From: an uncultured Agathobacter sp.
GTDB taxonomy: Bacteria > Bacillota > Clostridia > Lachnospirales > Lachnospiraceae
NCBI GenBank assembly: GCA_944381555.1
Contig: CALWLL010000032.1
Span: forward strand, 1 to 39,225
Direction of reading: 5' to 3'
DNA length: 39,225 nucleotides
Made by a program: the position numbers and the translations under genes. Numbering within the stretch: the stretch's first letter is position 1; each line of letters begins with the position of its first letter. The notes under the pieces are model-generated. The model saw only the letters and a program-made list of their open reading frames with translations, was not told the DNA's origin and did not search any database. Positions 1 to 8,320 of this stretch are shown here, in pieces.

Positions 1-516
1 CTGTGGAAGTCTATCGTTCTGCCATGGAAATTGATATAGATATGGCATATAAAGAATGGAAAGATGTCCGTGGGAAAATTGAGATGACGGTAATCAATAA
101 AGCATGGAATGCAGATGCTATGTCGGGAATACCGCACATGGATTTCCTTGATCTGGTACTGTACTGCCGGGTTATCATTGATAAAAATGAGAACGGGGTT
201 GCCAGTACGATTGTCCAGAACCATATGCTAAAAGAGTGGGGGATCAGTGAAGAAGCTCTGTGGGAGACGGCTTTTTCCAATCTGAAAACGGAAGAATTTG
301 ACATAAAAGATGTAAACGAAGTCCTCAGATTTATATTTCCCGAGGGAAACTTAACCGGACTGCCGGATAAGAAGAAATTTGAGTCTGCACTATATGTTCT
401 TACAAACAAATATCAGAACAGGGGCGCGATCGGAATGCTCAGGACAGATTTGTTAGAGAAGTTCGCTGATTGGAGCGGTTGCGATCTTTACATACTGCCC
501 AGTTCGATCCATGAAG
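1..516 (+). CDS. DUF5688 family protein, 5' exon (N-terminus outside window)
   Basis: The reading frame is open to the left edge and runs to an in-frame stop at 537-539, but the last residues there are intron-encoded. The true exon ends at base 516, just before the group II intron signature GTGCG at 517. I recognise the family from the run NRGAIGMLRTDLLEKFAD followed by DLYILPSSIHE, typical of DUF5688, a family of unknown function common on conjugative elements of Lachnospiraceae. The exon ends after the first base of a codon. Joining it to base 3155 gives a valine and continues as VIILP, the hydrophobic strand expected after SIHE. Function is unknown; it is carried with the conjugation genes. 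The N-terminal part lies upstream of the window. Confidence 0.8.
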
Positions 517-1222
517 GTGCGACCCGTTTCGCCGCATAAATTAACAAAGGGCGAGGGTTGCAATTAGTTTATCTAGTTGTGACAACAACTTATTTTCCGA
601 GAGGTGGAATGACAGGGTAACGCCTTGAAACGCCTCCTTTGATACTCCGAATAGCGTCTCACAGTTGCACATCGTGAGAGGTTATAAGCTCGGTGAAGTC
701 GGCTGAGAGCCACCCTAACGCGTAATGGCGAGGAACTGCGAACCAGAGGTGGTCGAGTGGATGATAGGCCGGAAGTCTATAAAATACCTATGGCGAGAAT
801 GTTACCTATACAGGGGCAACTGGCGAACTCTTGAAGGAAAGGGTCTAAAGAATGGCAATGTAGAAATGCATTGATGACGTGACGTCAGGTAAGTGTGGGT
901 GAGTAAGACATTCGTTATGAAAATCCATGTAGTGTTACAGGCACTACCAAGCTTACAGGCTCAAAGAGAGCGCCTAAGGGTATATGTACAGATAGGAAAA
1001 TAGGAACGGGGAAAGCTGACAACGATTAGGAAGTGCAATTCCAATGAGGCGGTCTGTGGTAACACAGTTTATGTCAGTGAGAGTAGGGGCAATGTACCTG
1101 CGAAGCGGTGATAATAAGCCGTGGAGGGATAGCCCCAAGTCAGATTAATTCATTAAAACTTAATAATGGTAAGAGTGTTTTGGGTTCGAGTATGACTAAG
1201 AGAAGAAATCTCCGCAGAGGAG

Positions 1223-3040
1223 ATGACTGACCAAACGGCAAAGAAGAGAGAAAACAAGGTTTTAAGGCGTAATGAATACTACGCAATTCAAGATGTGTTT
1301 GATGGCTTATATGCAAAAAGTAAACAGGGTGCAATATTTACCGACCTTATGTCGCTTATAACAAGTCCGCAGAATATAGCACTTGCGTACAGGCGAATTA
1401 AGCGAAATAAGGGAAGTCGAACTCCTGGTACAAACATGGGTACAATCGAGCAGATAGCGGAACGGGGAAATGACATTTTGGTAGATTATGTTCAGCGAAG
1501 ACTGGCAAACTACAAACCACATCCGGTTAGACGTGTCATGATTCCCAAGGACAATGGGAAAGAAAGACCACTAGGGATTCCAACCATTGAAGACCGCTTG
1601 ATTCAGCAATGTATTCTTCAAGTGATGGAGCCGATATGCGAAGCTAAGTTTCACAAACATAGCTATGGCTTCCGTCCAAACCGCAATACGCACCATGCAA
1701 TCAGCAGGTTTCGGTTTCTGGCATTTACAGTAAAACTTGAATATGTAGTGGATATCGACATTAAAGGATTTTTCGATAATGTAGACCACTCTAAACTGCT
1801 GAAACAGATATGGTCGTTGGGTATCCACGATAAAAATCTGCTATGTGTAATAAGCAAGCTCTTAAAAGCACCCATACAGGGAGAGGGAGTTCCGAGCAAA
1901 GGAACACCACAAGGCGGTATTTTATCGCCGCTGCTTTCCAATATCGTGCTAAATGAACTTGATTGGTGGATTAGTAATCAGTGGGAAACATTCCCAAGCA
2001 AGTTTCCATACCGTTGGGATGGAGATAGATGTACGGCGTTGAAGAAAACGAAACTGAAAGAAATGTACCTTGTGCGGTATGCAGATGATTTTAAAATCTT
2101 CTGCAGAAACAAGAAGGATGCCAAACGAGTCAAGATAGCTGTTGAAAAGTGGCTGATGGAAAGGTTGCATCTTGAGACAAGTCCCGAAAAGAGTAAAATA
2201 ACAAATCTGTGTAGGCATTACTCTGAATTCTTAGGATTTAAAATAAAGTTAGAAGAAAGACCAAAACAGAGTGTAATTATTTCTCATATGTCGGACAAAG
2301 CAAAGAAAAAGGTCACGGATAAACTCCGAAAAGCACTTTGGGACGCCAGAGGAAATGAGGATAAAGCACGTAACCTTAACATGAAAATCCGAGGAATGCA
2401 CAATTACTATTGTGTAGCAACGAGGATAAGCAAAGATTTTTGGGAGATATATTTTCATCTACTCAAAACCCTAAAACACATAACACGGTCACATGGCAAA
2501 ATAGGACCACCGCTGTCAGAATTCCAAAAGCGTAGGTATGGTAATTATCACGGCAGACGTTACCTTATAGGGACAGTTGTTATTGACCCAATATATGCGG
2601 TTACATTTACGATTCCCTATGGATTTAAACAGGAAACATGCAACTATACAGAGGAAGGAAGACAGTTGATTCACAAAAGGCTGACTCATCTAGAGGTCAT
2701 TTTTCGATACCTAGCGGAGCATCCGCTACAACATGAGTCTATCGAGCTGAACGATAATCGTATTTCCAGGGTATCTGCACAGAGAGGTAAATGTGCAATC
2801 ACCAAGAAGCAACTTACAGTGTATGATATGCGAGTGCATAAAATATATCCCAATGGTGGAGATGGCTACAGAAACATAGACATCGTCTCGAGGGATGCCT
2901 ATGAGCTGATTCATACGAAGGACATAGCACGAGCAAAGGAGCTGATAGAAAAGCTGTTAAGTGAAGGATTGTGGAACGAAAATGCGCTGAAAAAGACCAA
3001 TAATTATCGAATTCTAGTCGGTAATACCATTATAGAGTAA
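1223..3040 (+). CDS. ltrA: Group II intron reverse transcriptase/maturase (LtrA-like)
   Basis: The 605-residue intron-encoded protein helps the host intron splice and copies it into DNA targets. Visible in order: RT motifs including GIPTIEDRLIQQ, the YGFRPNR block, VDIDIKGFFDNVDH, GTPQGGILSPLLSN and the catalytic YADD at residues 286-289. A maturase (X) region with RGMHNYY follows, then a C-terminal HNH-like segment. The HNH part keeps a Cys (GKCAITKKQ), an HKIYPNGG core and a terminal His, but lacks the usual second CxxC pair, so endonuclease activity is uncertain. The start at 1223 follows AGAGGAG. The length is normal and there is no internal stop. Other introns carrying such proteins are mobile; mobility here is inferred. 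Confidence 0.93.
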   Translation: MTDQTAKKRENKVLRRNEYYAIQDVFDGLYAKSKQGAIFTDLMSLITSPQNIALAYRRIKRNKGSRTPGTNMGTIEQIAERGNDILVDYVQRRLANYKPHPVRRVMIPKDNGKERPLGIPTIEDRLIQQCILQVMEPICEAKFHKHSYGFRPNRNTHHAISRFRFLAFTVKLEYVVDIDIKGFFDNVDHSKLLKQIWSLGIHDKNLLCVISKLLKAPIQGEGVPSKGTPQGGILSPLLSNIVLNELDWWISNQWETFPSKFPYRWDGDRCTALKKTKLKEMYLVRYADDFKIFCRNKKDAKRVKIAVEKWLMERLHLETSPEKSKITNLCRHYSEFLGFKIKLEERPKQSVIISHMSDKAKKKVTDKLRKALWDARGNEDKARNLNMKIRGMHNYYCVATRISKDFWEIYFHLLKTLKHITRSHGKIGPPLSEFQKRRYGNYHGRRYLIGTVVIDPIYAVTFTIPYGFKQETCNYTEEGRQLIHKRLTHLEVIFRYLAEHPLQHESIELNDNRISRVSAQRGKCAITKKQLTVYDMRVHKIYPNGGDGYRNIDIVSRDAYELIHTKDIARAKELIEKLLSEGLWNENALKKTNNYRILVGNTIIE

Positions 3041-3057
3041 ATAGGTTTAATTTGATG

Positions 3058-3093
3058 GAGCGCCGTATGAGGTGAAAGTCTCACGTACGGTGC
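3058..3093 (+). ncRNA. Group II intron domain V catalytic hairpin
   Basis: The stem is built from GCCGTATGAG and CTCACGTACGGT around GTGAAAGT, preceded by the AGC catalytic triad. It is close to the canonical domain V of bacterial group II introns, with about two extra bases at the base of the stem. It lies 18 bases after the maturase stop codon, as expected. The domain VI segment follows and the intron ends about 60 bases later. Confidence 0.85.
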
Positions 3094-3154
3094 GGAGCGG
3101 GGGAAAAGGTGGAAAGTGGTGTGAGAATGCCGCTCAGACCTTACCTATCGCTAT

Positions 3155-3429
3155 TTATTATTCTGCCATATATAGGCGATGTTGCGCATCATTCCATTGA
3201 AGAACTGGAGAGCATGATTAAAGAGGTAAATCAGGAGCAGTTGTCAGAAGATGAGATTCTGTCTGATAAGGCATATATGGTAGATGCAGAGAAGCATGTC
3301 TTTATGAGACTGGAAGAAGCTCTGGCAAAAGAACAAAAAGAGCAGATGGAGAAAGACAGACAGCAGGAAGAGAAGAGGAAGGCTGCGGTTCCGAAAAAAG
3401 AAGTAAAACCACGCGGACCAAAGCTGTAG
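3155..3429 (+). CDS. DUF5688 family protein, 3' exon
   Basis: This is the continuation of the split gene, 91 codons after the shared one, ending TAG at 3429. It begins in phase (two bases completing a GTT valine codon) with IILPYIGD, then an Asp/Glu-rich stretch with EELESMIKEVNQEQLS and LSDKAYMVD, which resembles the usual end of the DUF5688 core (an LSD motif followed by a tyrosine). A Glu/Lys-rich probable coiled-coil tail follows, ending KPRGPKL. A GTG at 3109 gives a longer open frame, but it lies inside intron domain VI and is not a likely start. The tail resembles that of the next genes. Without splicing the protein would lose this whole part. Confidence 0.78.
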
Positions 3430-3436
3430 ATAAGAG

Positions 3437-3459
3437 GGCGTACCGAAATTCGGTACGCC
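3437..3459. repeat. Intergenic palindrome, copy 1
   Basis: A perfect inverted repeat with 11-bp arms (GGCGTACCGAA and TTCGGTACGCC) around one central A. It sits 8 bases after the DUF5688 stop and is followed by ATTTTTG, so it could act as a weak intrinsic terminator or mRNA-processing hairpin. The same core recurs at 5581-5599 and 9684-9698, in each case just after a gene of the element. Confidence 0.8.
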
Positions 3460-3479
3460 ATTTTTGTCAGGAGGGAAAA

Positions 3480-3575
3480 ATGGATACACAGACAATTTTT
3501 ATTGATATAGAAACTATATCGGAAGAAGAACTGTTAGAAGAAAATGAGGAAACAGAGGATGGGACAGATAAATAA
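3480..3575 (+). CDS. Small acidic ORF, 31 residues, upstream of the ArdC-like gene
   Basis: ATG at 3480 follows a good ribosome binding site (CAGGAGGG, 6 bases before). It encodes MDTQTIFIDIETISEEEL and then a Glu-rich end, stopping at 3575. Its last 17 bases overlap the probable start of the next gene at 3559, so the two are likely translationally coupled. It is very acidic, with no membrane segment and no recognised family. It may be a genuine small protein or a leader that sets translation of the ArdC-like gene. Its ribosome binding site is stronger than that of the downstream gene. Confidence 0.5.
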   Translation: MDTQTIFIDIETISEEELLEENEETEDGTDK

Positions 3576-5580
3576 GACAAAGGAGTACCGGGCGGAACTG
3601 GCAGAAATGTTTGCACGTATTCTGGAAGAAGAGAGCTTGAACTGGAAAAAAACATGGAAAGGCTGGTCTGATAGACCATTAAATGCCGTCCATGGAAATA
3701 TCTATAAAGGAATAAATTCATTCAAGCTGATGCTTGTCATGATTGAACGGAGATACACGGATCCGCGCTGGGCAACCTATCATCAGATTCAAAAAATGGG
3801 ATATCGCTTAAAGAACGCAAAGGGAATGGGAGTAACCGTGGAATACTGGTTTCCATTTGACAGGGAGGAAAATCGTGCAATAAGCTGGGCCGAGTTTAAA
3901 TCGAGAGAGGAACCGTTTGGCGAACGTTATTTTCTGCGTGCAAGGTATAGCGTGGTATTTAATGCGGCGCATATTGAAGGACTTCCAGAGCGGATACACG
4001 CGCAGAATAATGTTATTGTTACGGATGAACTCATAAATACGCTGTCTGCAAACATGGGAGTAGAGATACTAAATGATGGAGGAGACGAAGCCTTTTACCA
4101 CCCAGCCGAAGATAAAATACACCTTCCCTTTCCGGAAGTTTTTGATTCAAGCTATGACTATAACAGCACTGCATTACATGAATTGGGACATGCGACAGGT
4201 GCTGCTCATCGGTTAAACCGCAATATCAGCAATGAATTTGGTTCTAAAGAATACGCATTTGAAGAACTAATTGCAGAAATTTCAGCCTGTTTTATGTCGG
4301 TGTCTTTGTCTGTAGAACAAAACAGCTTTCATTTCGAAAATCATAAAGCATATGTTCAGGGATGGGCAGCTACAGTTAGAAAGAAGCCGGAGCTTTTGAT
4401 AAAAGCGATTGCAGAAGCAGAAAGAGCAGCTTCCTACATGGAATTTAAGGCAGGTCTGCTCCCGGAATCTGAGTTTAAGAAAATAGTAAATGCATCATTT
4501 GAGGCTTCTGAAGCGGAGATAGTTGACGTTGCTCTTTATGGCAGCCGTTCCAGAGGCTTGGAACATGATGGTTCGGATATCGACTTTGTAGTGGAATATA
4601 AGGGGGATGTTAAAGAGGACTTTATGTTAAATCCTATTCGGGCAGAAGAAAGCGGAACTCTAAAAGAATATCTGCCAAAGGCAGAGGCATACATGGAAGA
4701 ATTCAAGAGGAAAGAGATTAGAGAGGGGGAGAAAGACGCAATGCAGGAAGGTGTAAAAAGACGCAAATTTTTTGATTTGGATGGAACGGCTGCGGCATTT
4801 AAACCGGTGGAAAAAATTGAAACATTGTATGAAAAAGGGTACTTTGAAAACCTCGAACCGATTAAATCTGTTATAGATGCCATTAACCGGCTTCTTGCAG
4901 ATCCGACGGAAGAGGTTTTTATTTTGTCCTCAGTTTTATCAGACAGCAGGTATGCCCTTGCCGAGAAAAATGCATGGATTGACCGCTACCTTCCGGGCAT
5001 CGATGCGCAGCACAGGATTTTCCCGCCGTGTGGGGAAAATAAGCTCGATTACATTCCGGACGGAGTCCGTGAAACGGACTGCCTGATTGATGATTACACA
5101 CACAACCTTCTTGGATGGGAACCTCCTGCAAAGGGCATTAAGGTATTAAACGGCATCAATCATACAAACGGGACGTGGAAGGGAAACATGGTCGGAATTG
5201 ATAATGCCGGAGAAGAATTGGCACGTAAGATTAAGGCCATCGGAAACGGCGAGGCATTTGTTCAGGATGAGCGTCCACAGGATAAATACAGCATGGACGC
5301 TTCAGACTTTGAAAAAGACCTTCTTGAACTGAAAAATGGACACCGTCAGATTTTGGAATCCGTCCAGGAACTCCGGGAGGGTCTGGTAAATGTTCTGCCG
5401 GAGCCGCCCCGGCCGGAAGCCGGCTTTGCGGACAATGATATGCGAGAGCATTATGAAGCCCTGATAAAAAAAGGGTACGTACAAACGCCGCAGAAGCAAA
5501 GCGGTTTACCGGATTTGGACAGCGGGAAAAAAGCACCGGTTCATAAGCCGCAGCCACAGCCAAAAGGACCTAAAATGTAG
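3559..5580 (+). CDS. Polyvalent ArdC-like zincin / nucleotidyltransferase / HAD nucleotidase protein
   Basis: 673 residues with three domains. (1) Residues 1 to about 300: ArdC antirestriction-like N-terminus (LNWKKTWKG, INSFKLML, then RYSVVFNAAHIEGLP) and a zincin metallopeptidase motif HELGH at 207-211 with a downstream EELIAEISA glutamate. (2) Around 320-395: a minimal nucleotidyltransferase with GSRSRG at 328-333 and SDIDFVVE. (3) About 400-600: a HAD fold like the NT5C 5'(3')-deoxyribonucleotidases, with DLDGT at 406-410, ILSSVLSD, and the DD pair at 511-512. ArdC-type proteins protect incoming conjugative DNA; fusions of this kind are known as polyvalent proteins of conjugative elements and phages. 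ATG 3559 is preferred (GAGGA 9 bases upstream); ATG 3544 would add five residues. The tail ends PQPKGPKM. Confidence 0.82.
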   Translation: MGQINKTKEYRAELAEMFARILEEESLNWKKTWKGWSDRPLNAVHGNIYKGINSFKLMLVMIERRYTDPRWATYHQIQKMGYRLKNAKGMGVTVEYWFPFDREENRAISWAEFKSREEPFGERYFLRARYSVVFNAAHIEGLPERIHAQNNVIVTDELINTLSANMGVEILNDGGDEAFYHPAEDKIHLPFPEVFDSSYDYNSTALHELGHATGAAHRLNRNISNEFGSKEYAFEELIAEISACFMSVSLSVEQNSFHFENHKAYVQGWAATVRKKPELLIKAIAEAERAASYMEFKAGLLPESEFKKIVNASFEASEAEIVDVALYGSRSRGLEHDGSDIDFVVEYKGDVKEDFMLNPIRAEESGTLKEYLPKAEAYMEEFKRKEIREGEKDAMQEGVKRRKFFDLDGTAAAFKPVEKIETLYEKGYFENLEPIKSVIDAINRLLADPTEEVFILSSVLSDSRYALAEKNAWIDRYLPGIDAQHRIFPPCGENKLDYIPDGVRETDCLIDDYTHNLLGWEPPAKGIKVLNGINHTNGTWKGNMVGIDNAGEELARKIKAIGNGEAFVQDERPQDKYSMDASDFEKDLLELKNGHRQILESVQELREGLVNVLPEPPRPEAGFADNDMREHYEALIKKGYVQTPQKQSGLPDLDSGKKAPVHKPQPQPKGPKM

Positions 5581-5599
5581 CGTACCGAATTTCGGTACG
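5581..5599. repeat. Intergenic palindrome, copy 2
   Basis: A perfect inverted repeat with 9-bp arms (CGTACCGAA and TTCGGTACG) around one T. It starts at the base after the TAG of the ArdC-like gene and is followed by TTTTAATTTG. It has the same core as copies at 3437 and 9684. A weak terminator or processing hairpin is possible; the genes are otherwise arranged as one operon. Confidence 0.8.
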
Positions 5600-5626
5600 T
5601 TTTAATTTGCCACAAGGAGGGAAGAG

Positions 5627-7504
5627 ATGGAGAATGAAAATTTGCGGAATGAGGAACTTGTAAAAGAAATGCAGGAAATGAAAAAAAATTACGAGAGAAT
5701 AATGGCACTGATGGAGAATCCGCAGACATCAAAGCAGGAGGAAGCGCCGGAGATACAGCCAGAGCCAAAGCCGGATGTGAAGCTGTCTTATTACGCCAGA
5801 AAACCACTATCAGATGCGGAGGAGTTTGCGGCATTTACAGACGCAGAAGCTGTATTTTTATCAGAAACAAGGGACTATGAAGAGATTGGTGTCATAATAA
5901 ACGGAAGACAATTTCCGTTAAGCCGCTATGATGCTGCGGCAGACAGCTACAGCATACCGGATATAAGCCGGATAGACAAGACCGGACTTACCGGGGAAAG
6001 GGAGAAGGAGCTTCAGGAGAATATTTCCGGCCTTATGGATGCCGTATACAGGGAAAATGCATATTGTGGGGGAAAAAATCTGCTGAGAAGACTAACCACT
6101 CTGGTTATAGACGAGATGCAGAAGAATGGCCATATAAACGGAAGATGGGAAGGCATCCTGTCAACCGAGAAGAATCCACAGAATTATATCCGGCTCTCAT
6201 ACAAGGGATTTGCCGCCAGCGGTGATATTTTGTGCCTCCTTGAAACCATGCATGAAAATGAGCGGAGAGACGGCGTCCATGCATTTAACGAAATTGACAA
6301 AGCTATTTTTGCAGAAAACGTCATGGAATCACTGTCGGGATTTGAAGAGTATCTGGCCGGGAGTTTACGGTCGTTCATTGAAAAAATGGATACGGACCTG
6401 TCAGACGGGGTAATAACATACTCTTCCTGCCCCGGGGATAATCCGCTAAAAGAGTTCGACAATATGATTTTCCAGCCTCCGGAACCTGTGCAGGAGGAAG
6501 AGAGACGATTAGATATTAAAACTATACTGAATGTAGACAATGACATTGCCCTTAAAAGGAAAGAGGGAAGCTGTCTGGCATCCGGATGGGTGGAAATTGA
6601 GAATGCCATTAAATTTCCAATCAGAGTCATGAAATGGAACAATCCAAAAACAAATAAAGACGAGATGTTCGTCGGCTATCCGAATAAAAAAAGCGGTGAC
6701 GAATACGAAAACATCCTGTATCCAAAGGACCCAAATGTGCGCAGACAGATTCAGGACGCGGTGCTTAAAGAAGTCCGTGAGAAACTTATCAGAAATGAAG
6801 GACTGGATATTCCGGATGTATCAGAAGTCCGCGTGGCGCTGCTGAAGGAACAGAAAAAGACGGGGAGCATTGCCGTAAAAGCCGTAGCAAGCATTACCAT
6901 CTGCGGAATTGAGATTAACGGAATAACCATTAAGGAGGGTAAATACGGAATGTTTGTCCAGATGCCGCAACGAAGGGAAAGAAACGGAGAGTACCGCGAT
7001 GTTGTATACGGAATCAATGCGCCGATGCAGGAAAAAATAAAGAAGGCTGTACTGGATGAATATGAAAGAATGATTCCACAGCCACAGCCTGAACCGAAGC
7101 CACAGCCTGAACCGGAGCCGCAGCCTGAACCGAAGCCACAGCCTGAACCAGAGCCGCAGCCTGAACCGAAGCCGCAGCCTGAGCCACAGCCGCAGCCGAA
7201 AGAGGAAGGAATAACAATTACAAATGCGCAATTTGAAGGAGGCTATATGCGGTTTGATGTGGTTGTCAATGGAGAGGTCCATGCCGGTATTTTCCGCATA
7301 TATGCACCGAAAGACGGACCGGATATGACACTGCTAGGCATTGACGATAGCTCTGGTCATCCGCTTCTTGCGAAAGCATTGCCGTCCATTGAAGCGGGGC
7401 TGCAGGAAAAAATGCAGGGAAGGTATGAACGGTTAAAGGCTCAGGAAAAAAGCCCGGCAAAAGCAGCGCATACGGTTCATCATCAGCCAACTATAAAAAT
7501 GTAG
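5627..7504 (+). CDS. Tandem SpoVG-domain protein with Pro-rich linker
   Basis: 625 residues. The N-terminus (about 1-50) is a probable coiled coil with Glu/Pro. Residues about 50-295 are unrecognised. SpoVG-like domain 1 spans about 299-386 (SGWVEIENAIKFPIRV, then FVGYPNKK, RRQIQDAVLKE). SpoVG-like domain 2 spans about 393-480 (AVASITICGIEINGITI, GMFVQMPQRR, YRDVVYGINAP, IKKAVLDEYERM) and is much the closer match to the septation regulator SpoVG. A PQPEPK/E linker spans about 482-525, followed by a C-terminal globular part ending HQPTIKM. SpoVG proteins are small site-specific nucleic-acid-binding regulators; one chain with two copies on a conjugative element suggests DNA or RNA binding during transfer or establishment (inference). 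The start follows AAGGAGGG. Confidence 0.75.
   Translation: MENENLRNEELVKEMQEMKKNYERIMALMENPQTSKQEEAPEIQPEPKPDVKLSYYARKPLSDAEEFAAFTDAEAVFLSETRDYEEIGVIINGRQFPLSRYDAAADSYSIPDISRIDKTGLTGEREKELQENISGLMDAVYRENAYCGGKNLLRRLTTLVIDEMQKNGHINGRWEGILSTEKNPQNYIRLSYKGFAASGDILCLLETMHENERRDGVHAFNEIDKAIFAENVMESLSGFEEYLAGSLRSFIEKMDTDLSDGVITYSSCPGDNPLKEFDNMIFQPPEPVQEEERRLDIKTILNVDNDIALKRKEGSCLASGWVEIENAIKFPIRVMKWNNPKTNKDEMFVGYPNKKSGDEYENILYPKDPNVRRQIQDAVLKEVREKLIRNEGLDIPDVSEVRVALLKEQKKTGSIAVKAVASITICGIEINGITIKEGKYGMFVQMPQRRERNGEYRDVVYGINAPMQEKIKKAVLDEYERMIPQPQPEPKPQPEPEPQPEPKPQPEPEPQPEPKPQPEPQPQPKEEGITITNAQFEGGYMRFDVVVNGEVHAGIFRIYAPKDGPDMTLLGIDDSSGHPLLAKALPSIEAGLQEKMQGRYERLKAQEKSPAKAAHTVHHQPTIKM
7077..7198 (+). 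repeat. In-frame 18-bp tandem repeat coding Pro-Gln-Pro-Glu-Pro-Lys/Glu
   Basis: About seven copies of an 18-base unit (CAGCCTGAACCGAAGCCA and close variants) inside the SpoVG-domain gene. Alternate copies end in Lys or Glu codons, giving a 36-base higher-order period. It forms a stiff, charge-alternating proline-rich linker between the second SpoVG domain and the C-terminal domain. Being a multiple of three, copy-number change would not shift the frame. Confidence 0.85.
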
Positions 7505-7516
7505 AAGGAGGAAGTT

Positions 7517-8320
7517 ATGGTAGAAACAGTAAAACTGGATGATGCGGTGTATGCCGTTATCATGCAGAGCAGCTCCATCAGGGAGGATTATAAAGAAATG
7601 GCCAAAAGGTACAAGGGCAATGCTGCAGTTTTAAGGGAAATCCTTCTGTGTGCTTTTGACGCGGTTGACCCGCTCCTTATGCAGAGTGCAGAGGAAAAGA
7701 AACCGCTGGAGAACGCACTTGCTTACATCAGGAAGAAACATTGGGAGAAGAAGCTGTTTGGCCGCTACCACGAAGAAATTGAAAGCATCATGCATACGGT
7801 CAACAGCATTGAATCCGGAGTACGCGCAGTATCCAGCCAGATTAGTGTCATTGAGGACAAGGTCCCTACAATGGAGGATTTGTTTACCAACATTACGCCG
7901 CAGATTCCGGAGGAGAGCGTTGTGATAGAAAAGTACATAAATGAACAACCAATGCCTGTAAAAGGTTCTGCCGTGCCACAGGGGTTGGATTCGCCGGAAA
8001 CAGGAAGAAATTCCCTTATAAAAGATATAGGCATTGTTATGTCCAGACACCGGGCATACAGGAAGGCGGCGGCAGAATCGAAGAAGTCGAAGAATCACAA
8101 GGCAAAAGAGCAGAAACAGAAAGAACCTTTATCGAAGTGGTTTTCTGCACTGCAAAAGCGCGGATATTCCCCGGAGCAGCTGCAGTTCATCCTCTCCTGT
8201 GTCGAAGAGGACATGGAAAGAGAAGTTATTGAAAGATTCATTGCACCGAACCTTTCGGTTGAAATAATGCAGAACTTAAAAAGGCTGGAGTTACAGAAGT
8301 TACAGAAGGAGGAAAAATAA
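7517..8320 (+). CDS. Conjugative-element protein of unknown function
   Basis: 267 residues, ATG after GAAGGAGGAAG, 12 bases after the previous stop. The N-terminal half is helical (residues about 1-120), with a heptad-like stretch HEEIESIMHTVNSIESG that could form a coiled coil. A basic linker (residues about 190-210, many Lys) follows. The C-terminal part reads KRGYSPEQLQFILSCVEE followed by MEREVIERFIAPNLS, resembling the short helical repeats (G-S-EQL-I) seen in Lachnospiraceae element proteins. There is no signal peptide, membrane segment or catalytic motif. Position directly before the PcfB-like and coupling-protein genes suggests a relaxosome or transfer accessory role; that is inference only. 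It ends flush with the next ATG. Confidence 0.65.
   Translation: MVETVKLDDAVYAVIMQSSSIREDYKEMAKRYKGNAAVLREILLCAFDAVDPLLMQSAEEKKPLENALAYIRKKHWEKKLFGRYHEEIESIMHTVNSIESGVRAVSSQISVIEDKVPTMEDLFTNITPQIPEESVVIEKYINEQPMPVKGSAVPQGLDSPETGRNSLIKDIGIVMSRHRAYRKAAAESKKSKNHKAKEQKQKEPLSKWFSALQKRGYSPEQLQFILSCVEEDMEREVIERFIAPNLSVEIMQNLKRLELQKLQKEEK

Larger units (their letters stand above)
517..3154 (+). mobile_element. Group II intron with intact intron-encoded protein
   Basis: The intron starts GTGCGACCCG, has about 700 bases of non-coding ribozyme sequence (domains I-III, 517-1222), then a maturase ORF in domain IV. A domain V hairpin lies at 3058-3093, and a domain VI region ends CTATCGCTAT at 3154. Length is 2638 bp. 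Removing it joins 516 to 3155 in frame and restores a DUF5688 protein, which fixes both ends independently of the RNA signals. A candidate EBS2 at 751-756 (GGTCGA) can pair with exon bases 504-509 (TCGATC) with one G-U pair. I could not assign EBS1 convincingly. Everything needed for splicing and retrohoming looks intact. Confidence 0.9.

Noticed and set aside
3109-3429. A separate 106-codon gene starting at GTG 3109
   Set aside because: Its first 15 codons lie in intron domain VI; the rest is the in-phase 3' exon of the DUF5688 gene.
6821-7282. Long Arg/Leu-repeat ORF on the - strand, and a similar Ala/Gln/Val one in another frame
   Set aside because: Both are shadows of the 18-base PQPEPK repeat in the SpoVG-domain gene.
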